Program-made: the position numbers and the translations under genes
Notes under the pieces: model-generated
The model's input: only the letters and a program-made list of their open reading frames with translations
The model's database searches: none
What the model was told of the DNA's origin: nothing
Shown here: positions 9,178-20,292 of the stretch, in pieces
Numbering within the stretch: position 1 is the first letter of the stretch
Layout of the letters: each line of letters begins with the position of its first letter
Origin: Smittium culicis
Lineage: Eukaryota; Kickxellomycota; Harpellomycetes; Harpellales; Legeriomycetaceae
NCBI GenBank assembly: GCA_001970855.1
Contig: LSSN01002798.1
Coordinates: 1-23,116, forward strand
Length of the DNA: 23,116 nt
Direction of reading: 5' to 3'

Positions 9178-11990
9178 TTTAATAGCCAGCACTTCAGAGA
9201 AATTGATATCACTTCATCATTTCTAAACTAGTATTTTTTAATTAAAAAATTATAAATAAGAATTTCTCTTACCATTATTTTAGTCCAAAATTCAGAAAAT
9301 TCAATTTTAGAATAATGATTTACAACCAAAAAATTACGAATTTAATATACTCGCTAACAAACAATAAATATACAATACAAAGTATGGAGTTTTGGACATT
9401 AATTAATAGATAATTATGGGTATTTTCCTTGAAAATTTAAGAGGAATAAAAAAATTCGCAAGTATACATTATTAAATACTCATAAATCTTTCTATACATT
9501 AACATGAAAAAAATTATTCACAATTGTTAATAAAATAATTTCTAGTGGTTATCAATAGAAAAATCACCAACTGTTTTTTTAAAGCCCAAAATCTCTAAAA
9601 GTCTACGCTTTCAAAAAAAATTGATAAATATGTTTTATTATACTAGCCAAATGAAAAAAGAAACTTAACTCTATAGTGATTTTTAATAGTAAAGGAAAGC
9701 ATACAAGAGATTCTTTATATAAGAAAGCATTTTTGTAGTACACTGTTTACATAGTGTTAAGGTGATTAATATCTCATAAAAATAATAACCTAAAAAAAAC
9801 ACCAGTTTTTTTGGTGAATAAAAATTTCAAAATGTAATTAGTTTATGGCAAAATTTCAACTCCTTATAAATTAAACTAAAAAAATTTAAACTTTTAGAAT
9901 TTTATGTACAACAATATTATGTTACAGGTAACTGGTCTCTTCACTCGGGGTTTCTAAAATATTTTACATTTAATAACAGAAAAAAAAATTACATTTAAAC
10001 CTTTTTTAATTCCCAATAAATACCTATATTTTGGAGTATTGTTATGAAGTAAAGGTTTGTACTATTAATTTTATAATACTAATTTTTTTATCTGCTTTAT
10101 ATATCAAATAGATATTAAATTTCATATAGATGATAAAATTTGATAATATTTATGGCTATATCACCTTAACGAATCAATAATATAGGAAGAAAGTATTTCG
10201 TTTAAATCAATGGTATCCCAAATACCAGACCTTAATCAAAATAAAAAAGAATAGTTCTATATATAATTGGATTTATGAAAAAAAAAGAAAATCTTAGAAT
10301 TTAATTTAATTTAAAATATATTAAGTTCTAGATAAGGTTAGCCCTTTAGAATTTATATAAACATTGAACAAGTTAATATTTAATAGGCCGAGATCTTTTT
10401 AATAGGTCTGAACATTTTTTCCTGGCTTTAGAGATTAGCTATCAGTAACATTATAATTTTTAAATTGTGACTCAAATTATAGATATAATATTTAACTCTT
10501 TCAGGGGTTATTTCTTTTTAAAACTTCACAAATCAGTTATAAATATTATGAATATAAATATTATATTATTTATACACGTTGCCGACGCTATGTGTTTGAT
10601 CTAAAATAGTAATTTTCATAAAAATGGTGGATATTAAAAGTTTTCAATTTCTCTATAAACGTTTACTCATGAAAAATATTCTGAATACCTAGTAGTATTT
10701 GAAAAATAACATATAAAATTATGATCGAAGAGAGCAATTTGTTGCAATTTAATCTTGTTGGTTCGGAAATACAAAAATTGTAAACATTATTGGCGAGATT
10801 GAAAAGTCATTTCGATTTTTCTATTTTTTCTTATAACTTTGAAATTTATATCTGCTAAAAAGAAACTATTTGTTTCATTGGTCATTACTTTTTTATGTGA
10901 CTTTATTTCTGTAACACTTTACGCTATAAAATTTCTCCTTCATAAAGAATCTTCCTTGTAGCTATTCTATGCTAAAATAATTTTTCTAATGTATATTTTT
11001 CAATATAATTTAAATGGTACTCTCATAATGTAAAATTTTAATATTCAACTATGATAATAAAAGTGAATTTAATAAAAAAAAAATACGCATCTAAAGAACC
11101 TCGAATTTCAATCAATAATAGTCGTTATAATTTATTGTTTTGGAACTTTTAAGCGTAATATTAGAATATAAAAATGTCAGCAAATCAATAATTTGATTTT
11201 TTTTAAAGAACAGTCTGAGAATTGGTTTATAAAAAATCGATTTTTCTAGATAAAAATAAATTTTTACACTGCCATTAAATTTGACTTAGTATAAGCTCTT
11301 TATTTTAGAGTTTAATTTGCATTATTAGCCGAATTAAAACTCAAAATTATAAATTGAATTAAATAAAAATAGCTATAGGTAAATGCTGTAAATTTTTATT
11401 AGTCTTAATTTATGAACTCATAATATGTCTAGATTTATTTTTTCTATATTTTGTAAATAAATTGAATAATTATTTGTGATATTTTAATGGTGAATTCACA
11501 ATAACTAAATTAGGAACATTTCTAGAATATAATCAATCGCAAATAAAAGTAGAACTGGTAATTAATTTATTTATAAGAATATTTATTTTAGCACCCTTAA
11601 AATTATGACTATTTTTTTAAATACGCATATTTATATGTATAATTTTTTAAATTTATTTTCATTTTTAAAAAATATAGTTGTATATATATGATAAAACTAA
11701 AGACTTTATTGAAATTTGAAGAGTTTTTTTAACATTCTTTTTTAGAGACAAGGTTTTAATTTTTTTATAAAGCGGAAAAATATATGTTGGAACTGTTGCA
11801 TATCAAGATCATAATTTATCTAATACTTTCTCATATTACATGAACATTTAAACATTTTAAAATAATTCTCAGGCAGGTTATATATAATCATATCATACTA
11901 CCCAATACATAATAACTATTTAAGAAATAAATAAAAAAGGAATAGAAGGGGAAATATATAGATAAAATATAATTTTAAAATATCGCTAAA

Positions 11991-14900
11991 ATGAATAGAA
12001 TAAAACACGCCTCTCAAAAACCATACGATCCGGATGAATCAAAAAAAGACCATATTAATGATTCATTTCAAGATAATAAAATTATAAAGCCTGCTCCGAT
12101 AATTAAAGATATACCGCAATCAACCGATCGCAATTTATCACGTCTTTCAGAAGATTATAATTTATGCTACCTAAAAAAAACAAATACTGAATTAAAAAAA
12201 AACGCGCAAAGTCAAGTTTATAAAAGTTTACCAAAAACTCCAAATATTATATCCCAGCTTAAAATTGAAACTGAGAAATACTCTTTAGATAAATCCTCTG
12301 TTTTTACTGTAAATTCAAATATATTGAGCGAAAACGTGTCTATTATTGAAAAAAACAATTCATATACCGATGACAATATTGAAACTTGCAAATATAATAG
12401 AGAATTCAACGAAAATATGTTAAATTTCGATAAAATCAAAGTACCATCTTATCAAGAGCTCCAGGGAAGAGATCTGTGCGAGCTCAAGGGTAATATTCAT
12501 GGCTGCTATGAAAATATAAACAGAAACCTTAATGATTTAACTAAGAAACTAGAATTTTCAAATTTTAATATCCCTATAAATTCTAGCACATTAAATGAAA
12601 ACAATTCTACACTAAATAAGCTCATAAACCCAAGAAATATAATAGATGATCATTCCTTAGATAATAACTCGTTCAATAGACAACAGCAGAGCTTGGAAAA
12701 ATTTTCTAGTCAAGGGTGTTTACCTAGCTTTGATAGTATATCTATCAGTAAAATTCCAAGTCTTAATGACATTTCTACTTTTAGTCATTCTACTGATATT
12801 CAAGCTAAACATGTTTCTAAATTTAATGACGATAGTTCAATGAGATCAAATTGGCTAGATATTCAAATGATAGGTAAAAATAGTGACAATTTTAAAGAAA
12901 GTGAAAATTTGGATTTTTTAGAGAATTATCAGTCTATTTTTCCAAATAGTGAACAAAAAAATATAAAAAAGTTAAGAGAAAAGAGAAAGAATGAACTAAT
13001 AATACACGACACAATAGATTCTACTCAAAATAAAAAATTTGATAGAAACAATAATAAGATCAAAAATAGAAGGTTTACTAAAAGCGAAAAGCTTGTAAAT
13101 ATTTATTCAAAAAGTCCTGCATTATATCCTAAATACAATAATACAGTTTCTGACAAATTAGGGTTAGATAACATTAATCTTGGTTCTGATTTAAATAATC
13201 TGGAATTTAGAAAAACAGAAAATTGCAATTTTACTCAACTTAATAGGAGCTTTGGAAATAGTTACATATCAGAACCTAATCTGAGTCGAAATTCTATACC
13301 AGAGAATAATAATGAATATTCTAAAATTCAGAACCTAGAAAAAGAATATCACATTTCAAATGAGAAAAAAGCAAATATGAAAAACAATGACAATCCATTA
13401 CAATTTGTAAATAACATTGATTTGCTAAAAAAACATGACATTGAAAGAAACAATGCATTTAGTGGAGTTATTGAAAGCAATTTAAGTGTAGAACTAAATA
13501 CTTTGAAAGACAAACAAGTAAAAAATAATATATGCTTTAATAAAAGCTATGAAAGACCGATAGAAATAAACAGCATAGATAATTCTGTGGCTGAACCAAA
13601 TTATATTGACCACAATTCTATTGAAAAAGATAGATTTTTTGGCGGAAAAATTATTTTTTCGAACTTTAATGATGCAGGATGCCTTGAATCTTATAATAAT
13701 ATAGATGATTATAATCGACATTGCTTAGAACAGAATAAAATTGATTCAGGAACCGAAAATAACAATAAACAGAATCAAGAACAATTACAAGCAACTCAAA
13801 ATAATCAAGTGCAAAATTTTGATTTCAAAAATCAAAAAAATACCCTTAAACCGAATTTTCAAAAAAAAAATGATGGCAACGAAATGTTAAATATTTGGGG
13901 AAATGGTTTCATTAATGATTTAAAATCTTCTAATGATATCAAGGAGATTAATAAACTGAGAAAACATTTTGAATTTGACTCAAAAATCTATGGCAAAGAT
14001 GGGTTATACTCTTTTGATAAAAGTTTCACCATGAATAGCAAAAAAATAAAGAAATTCGGAAAAATCTCAAAAAATTGCAAAGAAAATGCAGTAAATTTAA
14101 ACAAAGGTTCTAAAAAAGCTAAAAACATCAGATCTGATGCTATAAATAAAAAAGAATGTGAATTAAAATATGTTGATGGTGAAAATCGTACATTAGAAAA
14201 CAGATTAGAATATTTCAATGAAAGTAACGAAGAAAGGGAATGTATAAAAAAAGCCGACTATAGGTTTGGAAATAATGTCTGTGAAAGTTTTAATGACTTT
14301 GGTAAACGTAGCTCATATTACAACGAACTGGATATATACGACCTAGAAAAAGGTGGGCCAGAATTGAATGAATATGGATCAAAAACGAGAAAGTATATAT
14401 GCATGTACTGTTTTAAACGGTTTAATCGCCCATCGTCGCTAAAAACACACACTTTTGTTCATACTGGTGAAAAGCCTTATAAGTGTAGCTTATTTGGATG
14501 CGGAAAAAGCTTTTCAGTTCTTAGTAACTTGAGGCGTCATTATAAAGTTCATTTAAACGAAAGAAAGATGAAAAAATTATCCGTAAAGCAGAAGGGTTTA
14601 TTATTAGAGGCAATTGGAAACGGAACTCTCCTTGATATAGTCGAAAAAAATAGATCAGCTGCAAATTTTGTGATCCAATACTACAATTCACCGACACTTC
14701 AACAATACCCAGAATTTGTTGAGGTTGCAAGTTTGATAATTAAAAATAAATACAACATAAAAAAAGATTATGATGTTGATACCTATAGTGAATATGAAAA
14801 GAATGAATTTGGTTCAAATGAAAAATTTGATGAATATAGATATGATGATATTCAACCTGAAAATTTTAACCAAAATGATAATATAAAAAGCATTACTGAA

Positions 14901-16223
14901 GCTACAGATTTTAAAGGAAAATCTAGTTGTATAAGCTCTTATCAAAATTTTATTGAATATAACCCCACTCAGAAAAATCTATTCGGTTATACAGAGCCAA
15001 ATCCCGATGCATTTGAAATTAACAAATCACAATATCAACATATCCACAATTCAGGAAATAATAATATATTTAACACTGACACTTCTTATACCACTGGATT
15101 AAATATCTTTGAACCTTTCCAAGAGATTATCAGTAGAAATGATCGTAATTTAATGTATTTTCCAGATGGGTCATCTAAAATAGGAAATCCGAAATTGAAA
15201 ACTGAATCTAATTTTGGGATTAACAATAACATTCCTCCTCTGTCAAGCTTTAACAATGTTATATTCGATAATTTAAATCAAAAAAGATCATATACTATGG
15301 ATAGCTTTAAACCCCATAAAAAAGCTTGTCTAGATTTCAGCGGATTTGTAGGTAAAGGTGATTTTACAAATGAGTCCGATTCGGATGATGATGATGGTTC
15401 AAACACTCCTTTAAAATTGCAAGTAATTCAAAATGACCTTTCAAAAATAATATCTAAAAGCAATGGTGTAATGATATCAAATAAAAGAAAGAGCTATAAA
15501 GAATTTAATAATAAACATACTAGTGTTGATTTACATAAAGCAAAAATAATTGGAACAAGTTCAAAAAGCGAGATTAAAAAGTCTGAAGATACATTTAATA
15601 AAAACATCAAGTGTGCTGAGGAAGTATATAATAACAATAATTTGGAAATAGATAAATATACATCGATAGAAAAAGCGGACCCTACTTTCCAACCATCAGA
15701 CCTAAATGATAATGAGGTGTCACTAAATTTAAAATATGAAATACCAAAACCACAAAGAAGCGAAAAACAAAGTCTACCAGAAATAAATATACTACCTAAA
15801 ACCTTAACCGAAAATACCCAAAACAAAGAAGATGCATATAAATTAGTATATGACTGTTCTGATTACTCAATAAAATCAGATTGTAAAGATAATTCGAGAG
15901 ATTTATTTTTAAAACATCAATTTGAATCAATATCTTCCTCAAAAACATTGAGTGAGCGAATTGTTGATAAAAATAAATTGGGTTATAAGCTAGATGATTA
16001 TAGTTATTGCATTAATCCTATTTATGAGTCAAATACATTATGTAATACAAGCGAGTTGAATAATAATAATAACTCATTACCTCTGAACCAAGTGACCTCT
16101 ATTGATACATCAACGGTTGGAGATGATATTAATAAAGCACTAAATCTTATTAATAATGACTTATATTATGACGACATCTCAAAAACTTTGAACTTTAGCA
16201 ATATTGATTTTCTTTTTCCTTGA
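11991..16223 (+). CDS. Large Asn-rich C2H2 zinc-finger protein (1410 aa)
   Basis: A single uninterrupted 1410-codon frame, with an in-frame TAA at 11976-11978 just upstream of the ATG. Two adjacent C2H2 fingers lie near the middle. Finger 1 has Cys804, Cys807, His820 and His824 with FKRFNRPSSLKT between. The linker is TGEKPYK, and finger 2 has Cys832, Cys837 (a four-residue gap), His850 and His854 with GKSFSVLSNLRR between. The TGEKP linker and the RFNRPSSL/SNLRRH helices are typical of DNA-binding fungal regulators, so a nuclear transcription factor is likely. The flanks are low-complexity, rich in Asn, Lys, Ser and Ile. Basic stretches near 680-710 could be nuclear localisation signals, and 1128-1135 is an acidic ESDSDDDD tract. 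A more ordered helical segment follows the fingers (about 860-915). Codons end mostly in A or T, matching the surrounding DNA. The specific factor and its targets cannot be named. Intactness over 4.2 kb in such AT-rich DNA argues for selection. Confidence 0.88.
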   Translation: MNRIKHASQKPYDPDESKKDHINDSFQDNKIIKPAPIIKDIPQSTDRNLSRLSEDYNLCYLKKTNTELKKNAQSQVYKSLPKTPNIISQLKIETEKYSLDKSSVFTVNSNILSENVSIIEKNNSYTDDNIETCKYNREFNENMLNFDKIKVPSYQELQGRDLCELKGNIHGCYENINRNLNDLTKKLEFSNFNIPINSSTLNENNSTLNKLINPRNIIDDHSLDNNSFNRQQQSLEKFSSQGCLPSFDSISISKIPSLNDISTFSHSTDIQAKHVSKFNDDSSMRSNWLDIQMIGKNSDNFKESENLDFLENYQSIFPNSEQKNIKKLREKRKNELIIHDTIDSTQNKKFDRNNNKIKNRRFTKSEKLVNIYSKSPALYPKYNNTVSDKLGLDNINLGSDLNNLEFRKTENCNFTQLNRSFGNSYISEPNLSRNSIPENNNEYSKIQNLEKEYHISNEKKANMKNNDNPLQFVNNIDLLKKHDIERNNAFSGVIESNLSVELNTLKDKQVKNNICFNKSYERPIEINSIDNSVAEPNYIDHNSIEKDRFFGGKIIFSNFNDAGCLESYNNIDDYNRHCLEQNKIDSGTENNNKQNQEQLQATQNNQVQNFDFKNQKNTLKPNFQKKNDGNEMLNIWGNGFINDLKSSNDIKEINKLRKHFEFDSKIYGKDGLYSFDKSFTMNSKKIKKFGKISKNCKENAVNLNKGSKKAKNIRSDAINKKECELKYVDGENRTLENRLEYFNESNEERECIKKADYRFGNNVCESFNDFGKRSSYYNELDIYDLEKGGPELNEYGSKTRKYICMYCFKRFNRPSSLKTHTFVHTGEKPYKCSLFGCGKSFSVLSNLRRHYKVHLNERKMKKLSVKQKGLLLEAIGNGTLLDIVEKNRSAANFVIQYYNSPTLQQYPEFVEVASLIIKNKYNIKKDYDVDTYSEYEKNEFGSNEKFDEYRYDDIQPENFNQNDNIKSITEATDFKGKSSCISSYQNFIEYNPTQKNLFGYTEPNPDAFEINKSQYQHIHNSGNNNIFNTDTSYTTGLNIFEPFQEIISRNDRNLMYFPDGSSKIGNPKLKTESNFGINNNIPPLSSFNNVIFDNLNQKRSYTMDSFKPHKKACLDFSGFVGKGDFTNESDSDDDDGSNTPLKLQVIQNDLSKIISKSNGVMISNKRKSYKEFNNKHTSVDLHKAKIIGTSSKSEIKKSEDTFNKNIKCAEEVYNNNNLEIDKYTSIEKADPTFQPSDLNDNEVSLNLKYEIPKPQRSEKQSLPEINILPKTLTENTQNKEDAYKLVYDCSDYSIKSDCKDNSRDLFLKHQFESISSSKTLSERIVDKNKLGYKLDDYSYCINPIYESNTLCNTSELNNNNNSLPLNQVTSIDTSTVGDDINKALNLINNDLYYDDISKTLNFSNIDFLFP
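14400..14552 (+). other. Tandem C2H2 zinc-finger domain inside the large ORF
   Basis: This segment encodes residues 804-854, the metal-binding part. Finger 1 follows C-x2-C-x12-H-x3-H and finger 2 follows C-x4-C-x12-H-x3-H, with a canonical TGEKP linker between them. All eight zinc ligands are present. It is the only part of the protein with clear family conservation, so it is the best segment for identifying orthologues. Confidence 0.95.
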
Positions 16224-17982
16224 ACTTTTAAATTCATTTAGCAGTAATTGAAAAAACACAATTATTTAAAGAAAAAAATAAAGATAATTCAAATCGTATT
16301 ACTCTATTTACTTTACATTTAGTATTATAAAAAAGCACAATCTTTTTTCAAATATTTAAAAAATAAAAATTATAACTTCTTCTTATATATTATTTACAAA
16401 AAATATATTTGAAAACAAATATTTTATTTAAAGTAAATTCACAGAATTTTTTTCAAATAACAATAACCAAAATAAGATATATTATAAAAAATAAAGCATA
16501 TTTATAATAATGGTATTTCAATAAAAAATGAAAAGCTATATTATCTATCATTTTTAAACTAATTAAATAAGATTTTATCAAAAATTCCAATGCATATTAT
16601 CAATATTCAATTTTTATAATTTATCGAAAAAAAAATTCGTGCTTTTAAACTTGAATATTTTGTTTTGTTTTGTTATATTAATCTAACTATCGATTTATAA
16701 CCTTGAAAATGTTAGTATTATACTCAAACAGTATTAAATACAATACAATAATGGGGAAAATGTATAGATTTAAAAAATAAATTTTTATACCGTTATATAT
16801 TTAAATAGTCAATTTATTCTATAAGTAAGCAACTAATTAGTAGCTGAAAACTTTTTTAAATTTCTTGAGCTATTATTTTTTTAATTTTGAAATCGAATTA
16901 GTCCGTTTTGAAATGGATCTTGTGTAAAAATTTAATACAGGACTTTATTGATTGAGAATTTGTTGATTTAAGTAATCAAATAAAATACCCGTAGTAATTC
17001 TATTGATCAATATATTGGTATCATATTATTTATTAAACAAGCTTCCATGGCTTTGATAAACATAGTTATCTTGTGATATGATTTGGTATATATAAATCAA
17101 TTTGCTAAATACATTAGAGAAATTTGGTAATAATATAACATATCAAATATTTAAAATAATCTGAGGATTAAATAAGATGTATTAACATCTTTGGCTATAA
17201 TAAGTACTAGCGCCTAATATCTGCATACAATTTTTAGTGATTTCCAATTTCTGGAACTGATTAATTTTCATAATAAAATCTCATGTATATTCAGAGTATA
17301 TTTATGATAAAAGATAACTATAAAAAGTATGGAAACCAAAATCTAAATTATTAAAATCCATTGTATAACTAAATACAATAAAAAATTAAATAAAAGTAAA
17401 ATGTTTATTTCTAAGCTATAAAAAAACTTCAAGCAATATCTTGGTGGATCTTTCAGTTAATAGTTTGGTCACATTTTCCTTTAGGTAGCAGCTGGAAGAC
17501 CGGAAGAGAAATTTGTTATTTATATTATTAGTTTTTTTATGCCTTGCACCAACTTTGCTAATTTTTAGCTTACTTTATCGTATTTTTTCTATAATGGTTA
17601 TCGTAATAATAATAATCCGTTATTAAAAAAATCTTGATCATAAAATACTATCTAATGGATATGAAACACATTGTAAAAATATTATTATTACTGGTAAAAA
17701 ATAATGAATAGTATGTTAAATAAAAAGTATAGCCAAGACGACAAAGAAAATTTTATATTAAGAATAATAAAGATTAAAAATATAATTATATATTATATAA
17801 TAATAAGTGATAAAAAGAAACTATCTAATATACTTCAATAATTTTTCTTCGTAAAAAAAATCTCTGATATTTGTTGTTATCTTTGATAAATAGGATAAAT
17901 AATATTCTAGAAGTATATTTCTTTTTATTCATTTTAAATACATTTATTATTTTATATCAATAAAACATGAAAAATAATTCAA
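16224..17982. other. AT-rich intergenic stretch
   Basis: About 1.8 kb with no supported gene. It must contain the 3' end of the zinc-finger gene. A short, less AT-biased open segment after TTCCTTTAG at about 17485, beginning VAAGRPEEKFVIY, has an acceptor-like start but no recognisable match and no clear partner exon. I see nothing else of note. Confidence 0.6.
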
Positions 17983-18195
17983 ATGTATGAGCGACTCTGT
18001 AAACTTATGGCTTTTCTCGTATTTGTATTAATTCTGTGTAAATTTAATATAGAGGTGAGAGCAAATGATACCGTTAATATTAGCAATTATACACCTTATT
18101 TCATATCACAGAGGTTATACTTTAAGCTCATCAAAAAAGGTTTAAATTTTTATACATCTTGTAGATATCAAATTTCAAATATGCCTTCAAAATAA
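17983..18195 (+). CDS. Small ORF with signal-peptide-like start (uncertain)
   Basis: A 70-codon ATG ORF in gene-poor DNA. The N-terminus has a short charged region (MYERLCK) and then a hydrophobic core LMAFLVFVLILC, ending near VRA before NDTVNISNYTPYF, which resembles a secretory signal with cleavage after an A at about residue 27. NDT and NIS are possible N-glycosylation sites. The first 100 bases are less AT-rich than the surroundings. No family is recognised. The gene may continue by splicing: GTGAGA at about 18055 is a good donor, and an open segment around 18265-18320 (YLFVQVDCWILCQLGTE) could be a further exon. Chance remains quite possible because short ORFs with hydrophobic starts are common in AT-rich DNA. 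Confidence 0.3.
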   Translation: MYERLCKLMAFLVFVLILCKFNIEVRANDTVNISNYTPYFISQRLYFKLIKKGLNFYTSCRYQISNMPSK

Positions 18196-19841
18196 ATTGT
18201 GATGATAGTAGAATAACTTGAAAATTTTATCTCATATCATAAAATACTATTTCTTTAATCAATGAAAGCTATCTGTTTGTGCAAGTAGATTGCTGGATTT
18301 TATGTCAATTAGGTACCGAATAAAAAAAATTTACCACAATTACCCATCCTAATGACTCATTATTAAGTTAATATACAATATAGATTCATTATTAGATAGA
18401 TAATAAAATGATTATGATTGAAAGATTATTTATAAAAAAAAAATTTTTTTAAATTATTCTAGGTTTATTTAAACTAAATAACCGAATCAGCAAATTTAAG
18501 AGAGTTCCTCTGTAATTTAAAAAATATATTTTAATTATTTCAAATAATCCCAAAATTTTTTTGAATAAATAAATTTAAATAAATTAGGTTAGACAACTTA
18601 AATTATATAAATATAAATATTTTTCTATAAAAAATTCAAGCATTGATTTTATTTCAATATATATACTTAATTTTCATAATAATTAATATTAATAAGATTA
18701 AAAATTTAACTAAGGCGAAAAAAATTTTTTAATAATTAAAAATAGTAAATTGAATCATTTATAATTATTTATAAATACTCTTTAAACCATTGTATAAAGT
18801 ATTTATAAATATTATTTTATTATATTCGTCGAGTCAATAAATTATTGATAAAAAAATCGAATAAATTTAAAAGGAGCATAATTAAAAATTATTTTGAATC
18901 AGTTTAATGTTGGAATTTATAAACTGTAATTAAAATTTTTACTCAGCTTCTATTAAAAAACAATATTTGATACATTAAATTAATTGAAATTTTTAACCAA
19001 AATGATTTTTTTGTATTTATCTATTTAAAATATTATAAAAATTTGATTACAATGCATTAATATACTTTTTTCAGATTCTTCGATTTTTAGAAATTTTTTT
19101 GGCTTTAAAAAAAATAAAATAATTAAAAATTTTAAATACTAATATATATTAACTAATTGTAATAATGTTTTATTATCATTCACTAGCTAAATTTTTTTTT
19201 TCTTAAAGATCTTGATTAGAGTAATTTAATATTAAGTAGATTTTTACAAGAATTAAAAATAATTATATTATTTTAATCTGTAATTAATTGTTTTAAAATA
19301 AATTTACTGAATCAATTTGTATAAATTTTTGATTCGAATCTATAATTTTTTCTTGTATATAAGAAAATATCTAAAAAAGATATTTAATGAATATTTTCGC
19401 AATTAATTAGTATAAACGGATTCATATACCTCCTTAATTTTAGTGTTAATTTTTTTTGCGGGTTTGATATATGTTTAACTCAAAAAATATAGTAAATTTG
19501 TGATAAAATCAGTCCAACTATTTATAACTGAGTCTAATTGTAGTTGAATGGATCAAATTTTCAAAAAAAAAAAAAAATTCAAAATGACATTTTATCTAAT
19601 TTAAATAATTATAGTTATTAATTTATATAAAATCAGACAAATTCAAAAAATAAATAAACTATCAGAAACAAATAAACACGTATAAAAACTTATCAAAAAA
19701 AAACAAAAAATCAACAATTATCCCTTTTCATTTAACTGAACATTTTTAATCTCAATAAAAATATTTATTGTTTATATATACTGCGTTATGTATATTATAT
19801 ATTTATAAATCCATTTTATACTATTTCAAGATTAATGATAA
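18196..19841. other. Very AT-rich stretch
   Basis: About 1.6 kb dominated by A/T runs and short palindromic A/T words. Apart from the possible exon near 18265-18320 mentioned for the preceding small ORF, nothing coding or structured was found. Confidence 0.65.
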
Positions 19842-20204
19842 TTTTACTCTTCCTTATCAGAAATTAAATCTGTTCAATTTAAAGCTATTTCAAAGGTTAA
19901 CTGTAATTACCTTCAGTTTAACCCGGATTGGATATCACATAAAATTCAAATTATTCGGCATATTTGAGCTTTTTGAAAAATTTTTACTGAAAAAAATGTA
20001 AATTTATACAAGTAAGAAGTGTATTATTGTAAAGATAATATAAATTTTAAGCTTCATACAATAATAAAACTTGGTATTTTATATTATTAAAGAAGTCTAA
20101 TTTAATTGAAAAGCTTAAAAAATGGTCAATGTACACTTGATGTAAAAAATAAACATAAATTCGAAAATATAAATTTAAACCTCAAAAAAAAAATTATACA
20201 CAAA

Positions 20205-20227
20205 TGTCGCAGTGAAATTCTGCGACA
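20205..20227. repeat. Hairpin 1: TGTCGCAG arms, 7-nt loop
   Basis: TGTCGCAG (20205-20212), loop TGAAATT, then CTGCGACA (20220-20227): a perfect 8-bp stem with five G/C pairs, which is very unusual in this AT-rich setting. Confidence 0.85.
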
Positions 20228-20260
20228 GACTATGAATATATTCGCGCTACAACTACAAAT

Positions 20261-20292
20261 TATTAGTCAGCAATTGATGGTGCTGACTAATA
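20261..20292. repeat. Hairpin 2: 12-bp perfect arms, 8-nt loop
   Basis: TATTAGTCAGCA (20261-20272), loop ATTGATGG, then TGCTGACTAATA (20281-20292). It lies 33 bases after hairpin 1. Together they look like a two-stem transcript or a pair of protein-binding palindromes. Confidence 0.85.

Noticed and set aside
12218..15826. Several minus-strand ORFs of 69-110 codons inside the zinc-finger gene
   Set aside because: Antisense to an intact 1410-codon frame. Their hydrophobic Phe/Ile/Leu-rich products are what the complement of Asn/Lys-rich coding DNA gives.
19331..19341. GATTCGAATCT resembling a tRNA B box
   Set aside because: No A box at the right distance upstream and no cloverleaf or acceptor stem can be drawn.
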